Positions 18,984-27,262 of a stretch of 64,000 bases of DNA are shown in pieces. Each line of letters starts with the position of its first letter. Position 1 is the stretch's first letter. The stretch comes from Acidiphilium acidophilum (GTDB taxonomy: Bacteria; Pseudomonadota; Alphaproteobacteria; Acetobacterales; Acetobacteraceae): the NCBI RefSeq assembly GCF_033842475.1, contig NZ_JAWXYB010000018.1, forward strand, positions 2,711,501-2,775,500, in the 5' to 3' direction. Below the pieces are notes generated by a model that had not been told where the DNA came from, did no database searches, and saw only the letters and a program-made list of their open reading frames with translations. A program made the position numbers and the translations under genes.

Positions 18984-20192
18984 TCAGCCCTGCGCCGGCG
19001 CGCTGGCGGCGACCGGGGATTTGACCGTTTCGGGATTGACCGTGATTCCGGGGTGCACTTTTTCGATCCCATCGACGATGACGCGGCTGCCGAGCGACAG
19101 GCCGCTCGCGATGGTGGCCGTGGCGGGGGTGGTCTGGCCGAGCTTGACGCTGGTGCGTTCGACCTGATTTTTCGCGTTCACGGTGAGCACGTAATCGCCG
19201 AGCTGGTCGGACAGGACGGCGTCGCGCGGCAGGACGATCTGTTCGACCGGGTGTTTGGCGCGGACGACGACGGTGACGAACTCGCCGCTGGTAAGTTCGC
19301 GGTTGTTGACCTTGGTACCACCTAGGCCCTTGACCACCGGGTTCGGGATGGTGCCCTGCATGGCGAGACTATCGGTGGTCTGGCTGATCTGGTTGCTGGT
19401 GAAGTCGAGCGTGCCGACCTGTTTGTCCATCCGCCCGTCGGGCAGGCGGAGTTGCAGTTCCACCGCATTCAGGCCGCCTTGTTTGGCGAATTCCTGGCGG
19501 AGTTTGAGGGCGTCCCGCGCCGGCATCGAGAAGGCGACGTAGATCGGGTTTTCGCTGACGACCGTGGCGAGGGTGCCGGTGGTGGGGCTGACGACGTTGC
19601 CGATGTTGATATTGGTTGCGCCGATCCGTCCGTCGATCGGGGAGCGGATTTGGGTGTAGCTCAGGTTGATTGCGGCGGTTTCACGCTGGGCTTTGGCGGA
19701 ATCGAGGTTGGCGGCGTCGCTCTGTTCGGTCGCGCGGTCGTTGTCGAGGGTCGAGCGCTGGCCGGCGGGGGTGTGGAGCAAAGCTTGCGAACGGCCGAGG
19801 GTGGTGCGGGCATTGGCGAGGGTGGCCTGGGCGGCGGCGACGGCCGCGTTGGCCTGATCGAAAGCCGCCTGATAGGGACCGGGTTCGATGACGTAGAGCA
19901 ATTGGCCCTTTTTGACGTCGGCCCCCTGATGGAACAGGCGCTGTTCGAGATAGCCGGTGATGCGCGGGACGAGCTTGACGATGTGCATGGCCTGCACGCG
20001 GCCGATATAGGATTGTTCCTGATAGACTTTCTGCTTCTGCACATTGACCACACTGACGGCGGGCGGCGGAGGGGCAGCGGCATGGGCGGCTCCGAGGCTT
20101 GCTGCGGTGAGCAGGCCGAGCACCGCGAAGCGACGCACGCGGGTTCGGCGGAGCGCAGGAGCAGGCGATAGTCGACGCATCGGCAACCTCAT
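18984..20192 (-). CDS. RND efflux membrane-fusion (periplasmic adaptor) subunit
   Basis: A 402-residue adaptor. A basic N-terminus with a hydrophobic signal (RRFAVLGLLTAASLGAAHAA) precedes a lipoyl/barrel domain (RVQAMHIVKLVPRITGYLEQ), a coiled-coil hairpin (about residues 100-170, rich in Ala/Gln), the second lipoyl half (YTQIRSPIDGRIGATNINIG), and a beta-barrel. It would bridge the pump to an outer-membrane channel. ATG at 20192 or 20180 both fit before the signal. Because the pump gene downstream is split, the adaptor has probably lost its normal partner. Confidence 0.88.
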   Translation of the reverse strand: MRLPMRRLSPAPALRRTRVRRFAVLGLLTAASLGAAHAAAPPPPAVSVVNVQKQKVYQEQSYIGRVQAMHIVKLVPRITGYLEQRLFHQGADVKKGQLLYVIEPGPYQAAFDQANAAVAAAQATLANARTTLGRSQALLHTPAGQRSTLDNDRATEQSDAANLDSAKAQRETAAINLSYTQIRSPIDGRIGATNINIGNVVSPTTGTLATVVSENPIYVAFSMPARDALKLRQEFAKQGGLNAVELQLRLPDGRMDKQVGTLDFTSNQISQTTDSLAMQGTIPNPVVKGLGGTKVNNRELTSGEFVTVVVRAKHPVEQIVLPRDAVLSDQLGDYVLTVNAKNQVERTSVKLGQTTPATATIASGLSLGSRVIVDGIEKVHPGITVNPETVKSPVAASAPAQG

Positions 20193-20314
20193 ATCAAAGC
20201 ATGTCGGCGGAATGGATGATCGGGTGGAACCCGATTCTGGCAAGCCGGGCATGGAACCGCCGGCACTCCTTCAGGAAACGATTGCAACGAAACGGCAACC
20301 ATCCTGCCCTGCCA

Positions 20315-20343
20315 AACTTAATAATCCGTCACGCGCGCGTCAA
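20315..20343 (-). promoter_or_regulatory. Possible sigma-70 promoter of the RND operon
   Basis: On the minus strand TTGACG (20343-20338) is followed after 17 bases by TAAGTT (20320-20315), about 120 bases before the adaptor start. The -35 is good but the -10 matches only three of six consensus bases, so this is a weak call. Confidence 0.3.
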
Positions 20344-20418
20344 TCGCAGCGGCGTGGGTGCAACACTCGGTTACATCGAAACCGGGACTGCGGGTGGGGG
20401 CGACCGGGCGCTCCGGGA

Positions 20419-21201
20419 TCAGCTTCGGTAATCGGTGGTCACGGGGTCGATCAGGCGGAGGGCGGCCTGCCATGCCATGGCGCAGTGATTGGTATGAACC
20501 GGTTCATCGCGGACATACTGGCTCGCGGTATGGGCGCAGACTTCGGGCGGTGGGATGACGAGTTTGGCTCCGCCCGACATCGCGGCGATCTGGGCCTGGC
20601 AGGCGCGTTCGAGAAAATAGATTTCGAGAAAGGCTTCGGGGATGGTGGTGCCGCCGACGAGGAGGCCATGGTTACGCAGGATCATGGCCTTGTTGGTTCC
20701 GAGGTCCGCCACGATGCGGGCGCGTTCGTCGAGATCGAGGGCGATGCCCTCATAGCCGTGGTAGGACAGGCAGTTGTAGAATTTCATGGCGTGCTGGCTG
20801 ATCGGGAGCAGACCGTCCTGCTGGGCGGCGACCGCGATGCCGGCCTGGGTGTGGGTGTGGATGACGCACATCAGGTCCGGGCGGGCCATGTGGATGGCGG
20901 AATGAATGGTGAAGCCGGCGGCATTGACGCGCTTGCCGCTCTGACCCGGCGTTTCGATACGATTGCCGTCGAGGTCGATTTTCACGAGGTCGGACGCGCG
21001 CATTTCATGGAACAACGTCCCGTAATCGTTGATCAGGAAATGATGATCGGGACCGGGCAGGCGGGCGCTGATATGGGTGTAGATGAAGTCGGTCATGCGG
21101 AAATGGGCGACGAGGCGGTAAAGTGCGGCCAGATCGCAACGGATCTGCCATTCGGCTTCGTCGATTCCCGGGGGCGGGGCGATGCGGGTGGTGACGTTCA
21201 T
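20419..21201 (-). CDS. Class II aldolase/adducin family protein
   Basis: A 260-residue protein with the class II aldolase fold. MCVIHTHTQAGIAVAA supplies the zinc-binding His pair, MILRNHGLLVGG a further His, and IYTHISARLPGPDHHFLIND the N-terminal substrate loop. Family members cleave or epimerise sugar phosphates, but many with this layout are uncharacterised. It is encoded alone; upstream lies a T-rich hairpin repeat and then the divergent DsbA-like gene. Confidence 0.82.
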   Translation of the reverse strand: MNVTTRIAPPPGIDEAEWQIRCDLAALYRLVAHFRMTDFIYTHISARLPGPDHHFLINDYGTLFHEMRASDLVKIDLDGNRIETPGQSGKRVNAAGFTIHSAIHMARPDLMCVIHTHTQAGIAVAAQQDGLLPISQHAMKFYNCLSYHGYEGIALDLDERARIVADLGTNKAMILRNHGLLVGGTTIPEAFLEIYFLERACQAQIAAMSGGAKLVIPPPEVCAHTASQYVRDEPVHTNHCAMAWQAALRLIDPVTTDYRS

Positions 21202-21293
21202 GATGCGGGTCCTCCGATGCGGAATGCTTGGGCCAAATCGGCGTTTCGTCAAGCCAAAAGATTGGACAAGTAGACCTTCCATTTTGTAGAAAA

Positions 21294-21340
21294 GGCAGAA
21301 AGTTTTTTGCTTCTTTTTTGCAAAAAAGAAGCCTGTCCTT
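21294..21340. repeat. T-rich hairpin repeat, copy 1
   Basis: A perfect 24-base palindrome (21309-21332) built from GCTTCTTTTTT, GC and AAAAAAGAAGC. Read on the minus strand it is followed by AAAAAACTTTCTGCC. The same hairpin plus AAAAAACTTT tail recurs at 49883-49930, with related forms at 44388-44495 and 51799-51836. The rest of the 298-base gap 21202-21499 shows no gene. Confidence 0.8.
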
Positions 21341-21499
21341 TCTTCGCTGTCCTGTTTGTTACGCCGCCGCCCGCGCCGCGCGTTAACCACCCATTCATCA
21401 GGATAGGCTATCCAATCTTCGATCAATAGATGGCTCGCTCTCAAAAACTGGGACTGTTCAAAGTTACGGGACACTTCTCTGGTTTTCGCGGGGTTGCAC

Positions 21500-22126
21500 A
21501 TGGCTTGGTTTCGCGTGGGGGCGGTTTTGATGGCCGTCGTGACGACGATGAGGGTTGCGGCGGCGGGGTCGGGGGTTTCGGCAGCGAGCTTGGTGCGGCC
21601 GGGGGATGTCGTGCTCGGCAATCCGCGTGGGCGGGTGACAATCGTGGATTTCTATGACACCTCGTGCATGCCGTGCCGCGCGATGAACCGGCGGATCGAG
21701 CGCATGATCAGGGAGGATCCGCAGATCCGGTATGTGCCGATCGATGTGCCGATACTGGGGCCGCAGAGTGTGCTGGGAGCGAAGGCGCTGGTGGCGGCGC
21801 GGATGCAGGGGCAGTTTCACGCAATGCATGCCGAACTGATGCGCCAGCGGCGGTTGCCGACGCGGGCGGTGTTGCGGGCCGATGCGGCGCGATTGGGCTT
21901 CGATGTGCCACGGTTCATGCGCGATCTGGCGGGGGCGCACGCGGCCCGGGTGGTGGATGCCGATTTGCGGCGGGCGGCGGCGATGCGGCTGCGGTATGTG
22001 CCGGTCGTGTATATCGGGCGCAACCGGATTCCGGGGGCGATGAGTTTCCGAGACCTCGACTGGCTGGTGCATCATGCGGGCGAACAGGTCGTGACCGAGA
22101 TCGTCGGGCCGCCCGACCCGTCATGA
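21500..22126 (+). CDS. DsbA-like thioredoxin-fold protein with CMPC active site
   Basis: A 208-residue protein with an N-terminal signal-like segment (MAWFRVGAVLMAVVTTMRVA). A thioredoxin fold follows, with active site YDTSCMPCRAMN (about residues 52-63) and the cis-Pro loop RYVPVVYIGRN. The insertion between them is helical, as in DsbA/DsbG-type oxidoreductases. It probably acts in the periplasm on disulfides. ATG at 21500 was chosen over a TTG two codons upstream. Confidence 0.82.
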   Translation: MAWFRVGAVLMAVVTTMRVAAAGSGVSAASLVRPGDVVLGNPRGRVTIVDFYDTSCMPCRAMNRRIERMIREDPQIRYVPIDVPILGPQSVLGAKALVAARMQGQFHAMHAELMRQRRLPTRAVLRADAARLGFDVPRFMRDLAGAHAARVVDADLRRAAAMRLRYVPVVYIGRNRIPGAMSFRDLDWLVHHAGEQVVTEIVGPPDPS

Positions 22127-22177
22127 GCGCTGGTTTCGAGGATTGTCAGGCGGGCGGCGGCGTCGCAAGGTTGCGGA

Positions 22178-23413
22178 ATGCCGACGCTGTGCCGATTGTG
22201 CGATGCGATTTTCGAGGGTGACGGCGCCTGTCCGCGCTGCGGCGGTGCCTGGCTGGTACGTCATTCCGAGATTGCGACGCTCACGATCGCGCATATCGAT
22301 TGCGATGCGTTTTTTGCCAGTGTCGAGAAGCGGGATCGGCCGGAGCTGCGCGATCTGCCGGTGATCGTGGGCGGCGGGACGCGGGGCGTGGTGGCAGCGT
22401 GTTGTTATGTCGCGCGGCTGTCGGGCGTGCGCTCGGCCATGCCGATGTTCAAGGCGTTGAAATTATGCCCGGATGCCACGGTGATCCGGCCCGATATCCC
22501 GAAATACGCAGGCGTGGCGCGGGAGATCAGGGCGATGATGGAGCGGTTGACGCCGCTGGTGCAGCCGCTGTCGATCGACGAGGCGGCGCTGGACCTGGCA
22601 GGAACGGCGGCGTTGCATGGCGCGCCGCCGGCTGCGGTGCTGAGCCGGCTCGCGCGGGATGTGGAGCGCGAGGTCGGGGTGACCGTGTCGATCGGGCTGG
22701 CTCAGAACCGGCTGTGCGCGAAGTTGGCGGCGGAGCGGGACAAGCCGCGCGGGTTCGCGGTACTCGGCGCGGATGCGCCATCGGTGCTGGCACCGGAGGC
22801 GGTGGGGATTCTGCCGGGGGTCGGGCCGGCGCTGGTGCGGCGGCTGGCGGCGCTCGGGATCACTCGGGTCGGGCAGTTGGCGTCGCTCGATTCCCGCGCT
22901 GCCCGACTGAAGCTGGGGGATGACGGGCCGGCGCTTGCGGCACGCGCACGGGGCGAGGATGCCCGAGCGGTGGACCCGGTACAGGCGGCCAAGTCGATCA
23001 GCGCGGAGACCACGTTCGGGAGCGATATTTCCGATCCGGCGGACCTCGCGCGGGAATTATGGCCGCTATGCGAGCGCGTCGGGCGGCGGTTGCGGGCGGA
23101 GGATGTCGCGGCGGCGGCGCTGGTGCTCAAGCTCAAGACCGCGCGGTTCGAAACGGCCACCCATGCGATCCGGCTGACCGCCCCGACCCGACTGCCGGAG
23201 ACCATGTTCGAGGCGGCGCGGCCGGTGTTGCAGCGCGCGGCGGGGCCCGCGTTCCGGCTGATCGGAATCGGGGCGGCGCGGCTGGTGCCGGGGACGCTGG
23301 CCGATCAGGGCGATCTGATGGACCGGGATTCGCCCCGGCGAGCGGCGCGTCAGGAGGCGGTGGATGCGCTGCGGGCGAAATTCGGAACCGGGATCATCCG
23401 GCGCGGCGTGTAA
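22178..23413 (+). CDS. dinB: DNA polymerase IV (Y-family), zinc-ribbon N-terminus
   Basis: A 411-residue translesion polymerase. Residues 1-25 carry two CxxC pairs (TLCRLCDA and CPRCGGAW), a putative zinc ribbon ahead of the catalytic core. The core begins IAHIDCDAFFASVEKRD (first catalytic Asp), then VVAACCYVARLSGVRSAMPM and PLSIDEAALDL (catalytic Asp-Glu). Helix-hairpin-helix elements (GILPGVGPALVRRLAALG) and a little-finger domain follow. The C-terminus does not show an obvious clamp-binding QxxL/F motif. The N-terminal ribbon is known in alphaproteobacterial DinB proteins. Confidence 0.92.
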   Translation: MPTLCRLCDAIFEGDGACPRCGGAWLVRHSEIATLTIAHIDCDAFFASVEKRDRPELRDLPVIVGGGTRGVVAACCYVARLSGVRSAMPMFKALKLCPDATVIRPDIPKYAGVAREIRAMMERLTPLVQPLSIDEAALDLAGTAALHGAPPAAVLSRLARDVEREVGVTVSIGLAQNRLCAKLAAERDKPRGFAVLGADAPSVLAPEAVGILPGVGPALVRRLAALGITRVGQLASLDSRAARLKLGDDGPALAARARGEDARAVDPVQAAKSISAETTFGSDISDPADLARELWPLCERVGRRLRAEDVAAAALVLKLKTARFETATHAIRLTAPTRLPETMFEAARPVLQRAAGPAFRLIGIGAARLVPGTLADQGDLMDRDSPRRAARQEAVDALRAKFGTGIIRRGV

Positions 23414-23424
23414 GGCGCGGCGGT

Positions 23425-24060
23425 TCAGGGGACGGCGAAGCCGGCGCGTTCGACTTCGAAGCTCTTATGGCGGAGGTGGGTTTTGAGGATGAGCGCGAGC
23501 ACCACGCCGTCACGGCGGATCAGGGCGTTGTTCATCGCATCGTGTTCCTGCATCGCGACCTGCCAGTGGGACTCGGTCATCGGGGCGATGTAGCGGGCGC
23601 GGCGGATGCGGGCCCCGATACTCTCATAGGTGGCGAGCAGGACGGCGTTCCCGGCGGCGCGAATGATGGCTTCGTGGATCGCGCGGTTGCAGGCGTAGTA
23701 CGGTACCAGGTCGCGCGCGGCATAGTGTCGCGCCATCTCGGCATGGGTTGCCGCGAGGCGGGCGATTTCATCATCGGTGATGCGCTGGCAGGCAAGTTCG
23801 CCGGCGGCGGCTTCGAGAGCGGCGGATACTTCGAACAGGTCGCGGACGTCGGCCTGGGTGAGCCGGGTGGCCCGGGCGCCACGGTTCGGCAGGAGTGTCA
23901 CGTGACCTTCGGCGGCGAGGACCTTGAGGGCTTCGCGCAACGGGGTGCGCGAGATGTTCATGGCGGCGCAAAGCTCGCGCTCGGCAATCCGCGCGCCGGG
24001 GGCAATCCGGCCTTCGAGAAGATGTTCGCGGAGAAGCTGGACCACCTCGGCATGCAGCAT
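23425..24060 (-). CDS. GntR-family (FCD) transcriptional regulator
   Basis: A 211-residue regulator. The winged helix-turn-helix spans about residues 1-70 (IAERELCAAMNISRTPLREALKVLAAEGH) and an all-helical FCD effector domain follows, with acidic/His residues for metal and carboxylate binding (NRAIHEAIIRAAGN and a later EHDAMNNALIRRD). It is divergent from the catabolic operon at 24191, and two copies of a TGCATGCAAA-type sequence lie between them, so it probably represses both itself and the operon until a sugar-acid-like ligand binds. Confidence 0.9.
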   Translation of the reverse strand: MLHAEVVQLLREHLLEGRIAPGARIAERELCAAMNISRTPLREALKVLAAEGHVTLLPNRGARATRLTQADVRDLFEVSAALEAAAGELACQRITDDEIARLAATHAEMARHYAARDLVPYYACNRAIHEAIIRAAGNAVLLATYESIGARIRRARYIAPMTESHWQVAMQEHDAMNNALIRRDGVVLALILKTHLRHKSFEVERAGFAVP

Positions 24061-24100
24061 GGGGTTTCATACCTAATCTGCCGAGCCGTGCCAAACGACG

Positions 24101-24114
24101 AATGCATGCAAAAT
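24101..24114. promoter_or_regulatory. Candidate operator half-copy near the regulator gene
   Basis: AATGCATGCAAAAT contains TGCATGCAAA, the same core as the perfect palindrome at 24163-24174. It is 41 bases upstream of the regulator start, suitable for autoregulation. Confidence 0.5.
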
Positions 24115-24136
24115 GCTGCCGATCGGTGGAATCTTG

Positions 24137-24164
24137 TTGACGTCGCGTGTTTTTATCGTAGTTT
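24137..24164 (+). promoter_or_regulatory. Candidate promoter of the catabolic operon
   Basis: TTGACG (24137-24142) and TAGTTT (24159-24164) are 16 bases apart, about 30 bases before the first start codon. The -10 is poor, but its position next to the operator is sensible. Confidence 0.4.
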
Positions 24165-24174
24165 TGCATGCAAA
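24163..24174. promoter_or_regulatory. Candidate GntR-family operator, perfect 12-bp palindrome
   Basis: TTTGCATGCAAA is a perfect palindrome overlapping the end of the -10 region and the likely start of transcription, 17 bases before the CoA-transferase ATG. FCD-type GntR regulators bind short palindromes at such places. Confidence 0.6.
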
Positions 24175-24190
24175 TTAGAGGAAACCGATA

Positions 24191-25438
24191 ATGAACGTCG
24201 CTAAACCAGCGGGGTCGCCCGGGCCGCTTGCCGGGATTCGGGTGGTTGATATGTCCCATGTCATGGCCGGCCCGGTATGCGGCATGATGCTGGCGGATAT
24301 GGGGGCCGAGGTCATCAAGGTCGAGAAGATCCCGGGCGGGGATGATACAAGGCGCTCGGTGCCGCCGGCGGTTGGCGGCGAATCGGCAGCGTTCATGATG
24401 ATGAACCGGAACAAGCGCGGGATTGCCCTCGATTTGAAAACGGGTGACGGGCGCGAGGCGCTGATGGCGCTCCTTGATGGCAGCGACGTGCTGATCGAAA
24501 ATTATCGCAAAGGGGCGCTGGACCGGTTGGGATTCGGGTTCGAAGCCCTGCATGCGCGCAATCGGCGGCTGATTTATTGCAGTATTTCGGGCTTCGGACG
24601 CACCGGGCCCTATGCCGATCGCGGCGGGTTCGATTTGATTGCGCAGGGCATGAGCGGGGTGATGAGCGTGACCGGCGAAGCGGCGGGCCGGGCGCCGGTG
24701 AAGGCAGGGCCGCCGGTGACCGATATCGGGGCGGGGATCATCGCGGCGATGGGAATACTGGCGGCGCTCAATCACCGGCATGTCAGTGGTGAGGGGCAAT
24801 GGGTCGATACCTCGCTGCTCGAAGCGGGGATCACGTTCATGTACTGGCACGCGGCGATCAGTTTCGCGACCGGGGCATCGCCGGGGCCGTTGGGGTCGGG
24901 GCATCCGCTGATGGCGCCGTATCAGGCGTTTCGCACGCTCGATGATCCGATCAATGTCGGCGCGGCGAACGACGCCAACTGGCGGCGGTTGGTCGAGGTG
25001 CTGGGAGCGGACGAACTGGGCAGAGACCCGCGTTTTGCCAGCAATGCCGGGCGGATGATGCATCTTGCCGAACTCGCGCCGAAGTTGGAGACGATTTTTC
25101 GCACCCGTCCTTCCACAGTCTGGCTGGAGGCGCTTGAGAGGGCAGGTGTGCCGGCGGGGCCGGTACTGACGGTGCAGCAGATGGCGGCGGACCCGCAGGT
25201 GATCGCGCGGGAGATGATCGTCGAGACTGATCATGCGGTCGCAGGACCCACCCGCGCGCTCGGCCTGCCGGTGAAGTTTTCCGCAACACCGGGCGGCGTG
25301 CGGTATCCCGCCCCTGCCTATGGCCAGCACACCGCCGAGGTGCTGCGCGAGATCGGGTTTCCGGAGGCGCGGATCGCGGCGATGATTGCAGCGGGTGCGG
25401 CCCATTCGGCCGACAAGGCACGGGGGGTCGCGGCATGA
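24191..25438 (+). CDS. CaiB/BaiF-family CoA-transferase (class III)
   Basis: A 415-residue class III CoA-transferase, moving CoA between carboxylic acids. Signatures are LAGIRVVDMSHVMAGPVCG (about residues 13-31), MLADMGAEVIKVEKIPGGDD with the catalytic Asp region, and FMMMNRNKRGIALDLKT. An AGAGGA ribosome site lies eight bases before the ATG. It is the first gene of the operon, behind a palindromic operator. The natural acyl group is unknown; relatives act on formate/oxalate, carnitine or C4-C5 dicarboxylates. Confidence 0.9.
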   Translation: MNVAKPAGSPGPLAGIRVVDMSHVMAGPVCGMMLADMGAEVIKVEKIPGGDDTRRSVPPAVGGESAAFMMMNRNKRGIALDLKTGDGREALMALLDGSDVLIENYRKGALDRLGFGFEALHARNRRLIYCSISGFGRTGPYADRGGFDLIAQGMSGVMSVTGEAAGRAPVKAGPPVTDIGAGIIAAMGILAALNHRHVSGEGQWVDTSLLEAGITFMYWHAAISFATGASPGPLGSGHPLMAPYQAFRTLDDPINVGAANDANWRRLVEVLGADELGRDPRFASNAGRMMHLAELAPKLETIFRTRPSTVWLEALERAGVPAGPVLTVQQMAADPQVIAREMIVETDHAVAGPTRALGLPVKFSATPGGVRYPAPAYGQHTAEVLREIGFPEARIAAMIAAGAAHSADKARGVAA

Positions 25439-26220
25439 GCGGGGCAGAGGCTGAACTCCTCTACGAGGTGCGCGAGCGGATCGGGTACGTCACCTTCAAC
25501 CGGCCTGCGTCGCGCAATGCGCTGACGTTTGCGATGTACGAGGCCTTGGCCGCGTTGTGCACACGGTTGAACGAGACCGATGAGGTGCGCGTGCTGGTGA
25601 TGACCGGGGCGGGCGACAAGGCATTCGCTGCCGGCACCGACATCAACCAGTTTCGCGCCTTCCGCACCCGGGAGGATGCGATTGCGTATGAGCGGCGGAT
25701 CGACAAGGTGCTGCGCGCTGTGGAGACCTGCAAGATACCGACGATCGCCGCGATGGGCGGGGCCTGCACGGGCGGTGGTGCCGCGATTGCGGCGGTGTGC
25801 GACCTGCGGATTGCGAGTGCCGACCTGCGCTTCGGCTTTCCGATCGCACGGACGCTCGGCAATTGTCTGTCGATCGAGAATTACGCGCGTCTGGTCGGGC
25901 TGATCGGGGCGGCGCGGGTCAAGGACATGATTTTCACCGCCCGGCTGCTGGGAGCGGCCGAAGCCGAACGGATCGGCTTGGTTTCGGAGGTCGTGGCGGA
26001 CCGCGCGGCGCTGCTGGACCGGGCGAGGGAACTTGCCATGACCGTGGCCGGTCATGCGCCGCTGACCTTGCGGGTGACCAAGCAGGCGCTCGACCGGATC
26101 GGGCAGTTATCGCGGATCGACGCCGAGGATCTGGTGCTCGCCTGCTACATGAGCGCCGATTTCCGCGAGGGGATGGACGCATTTCTGGGCAAACGTTCGC
26201 CGGACTGGCAGGGCCGCTGA
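25435..26220 (+). CDS. Enoyl-CoA hydratase/isomerase (crotonase) family protein
   Basis: A 261-residue crotonase-fold enzyme starting inside the CoA-transferase stop (ATGA). Oxyanion-hole regions are KAFAAGTDINQF (about residues 62-73) and AAMGGACTGGGAAIAAVCDLR (split across about 104-124). The position usually held by the first catalytic Glu is within FGFPIARTLGN, so the reaction may be isomerisation or another crotonase chemistry rather than hydration. It probably acts on the CoA ester made by the preceding gene. Confidence 0.87.
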   Translation: MSGAEAELLYEVRERIGYVTFNRPASRNALTFAMYEALAALCTRLNETDEVRVLVMTGAGDKAFAAGTDINQFRAFRTREDAIAYERRIDKVLRAVETCKIPTIAAMGGACTGGGAAIAAVCDLRIASADLRFGFPIARTLGNCLSIENYARLVGLIGAARVKDMIFTARLLGAAEAERIGLVSEVVADRAALLDRARELAMTVAGHAPLTLRVTKQALDRIGQLSRIDAEDLVLACYMSADFREGMDAFLGKRSPDWQGR

Positions 26221-26262
26221 CGAGGCCCGAGGGGCTAAGAAAAACAAAGGGGGAGCGAAACA

Positions 26263-27255
26263 ATGGAAACCGCACGGTTTCTGATCAACAAGATGATGCC
26301 GTTCTGGCTCGTGGTCTGCGGGATCGCGGGGTATGCGGCCCCGCACGTGTTCATCCGGCTGGCACCTTACACGATTTATGACTTGGCAGGCGTGATCCTG
26401 CTGATGAGCCTGACGCTGACGCCTGCCGAGATCGGGCCGGTTTTCACCCGGCCCAAGACGTTGATTGCAGGGTTTCTGATCAAATGGATCACCGTGCCGC
26501 TTGCGGCGATCGTGGCGGCGCGGCTGGTCTATGCCGGGCAGCCGCAACTCGCGGCCGGGACGATTCTCGACGGAGCGACTCCGGCGGGGGTCACGTCCAA
26601 CCTGTTCACCTTCCTGGCGCACGGGGCGGTGCCGCTCGCGATCGGGTTGACCTTCGTGCACACGCTGCTTTCGCCGATCCTGACCCCGGCGGTGACCGCG
26701 CTGTTCGCACATAAATACGTGCATGTCAGCTTCATGGCGCTGTTTCATCAGATGCTGGTGATCGTGCTGCTGCCGCTGGCCCTCGGCGTGGGAGCGCGCA
26801 CGATCATCGGAGCGCGGCGGATCGCGCGGGTTCAGCCGGTGTTCCCGATGCTGTCGGCGCTGCTGCTGTATTGTCTCGCCCTCGGGCTGGTCGCGGCGGC
26901 AGCACCGGCGATTGCGAAGAACCTCGAATGGGTGCCGATCATCGCGGTGACGACCTCGGTGATCTGCGTCGTCAATCTCGGACTCGCCTACGGGCTTGCG
27001 CGGGGGCTGAAACTGGGCGAGGCCGAGGCGCGAGCGATCATGTTCGATGTCGGGATTTATAATTCCGGACTGGGCGCGGTGCTCGCGAGTGTCAATTTCG
27101 GGGCGTTCGCGGCACTGCCCGCGCTGATGAACGCCCTGCTCAACATGATCATCGGCTCGATGCTCGCCAGCTATCTCGGCAGCCGGCCGGTGCCCGAACC
27201 CTCCCTGCAACCGGTTCGACTGGACCAGAGTGCGCCGCCCCTCGGCGCGGAGTGA
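26263..27255 (+). CDS. Bile acid:sodium symporter (BASS)-type transporter
   Basis: A 330-residue protein with about ten membrane helices and the BASS signature near the crossover helices (DGATPAGVTSNLFTFLAHG at about residues 104-122, and DVGIYNSGLGAVLASVNFG at about 262-280). Bacterial members import organic acids with sodium. Its place in the operon suggests uptake of the pathway substrate or a related acid. A GGGGGAGCG-type ribosome site precedes the ATG. Confidence 0.82.
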   Translation: METARFLINKMMPFWLVVCGIAGYAAPHVFIRLAPYTIYDLAGVILLMSLTLTPAEIGPVFTRPKTLIAGFLIKWITVPLAAIVAARLVYAGQPQLAAGTILDGATPAGVTSNLFTFLAHGAVPLAIGLTFVHTLLSPILTPAVTALFAHKYVHVSFMALFHQMLVIVLLPLALGVGARTIIGARRIARVQPVFPMLSALLLYCLALGLVAAAAPAIAKNLEWVPIIAVTTSVICVVNLGLAYGLARGLKLGEAEARAIMFDVGIYNSGLGAVLASVNFGAFAALPALMNALLNMIIGSMLASYLGSRPVPEPSLQPVRLDQSAPPLGAE

Positions 27256-27262
27256 ATGACCA

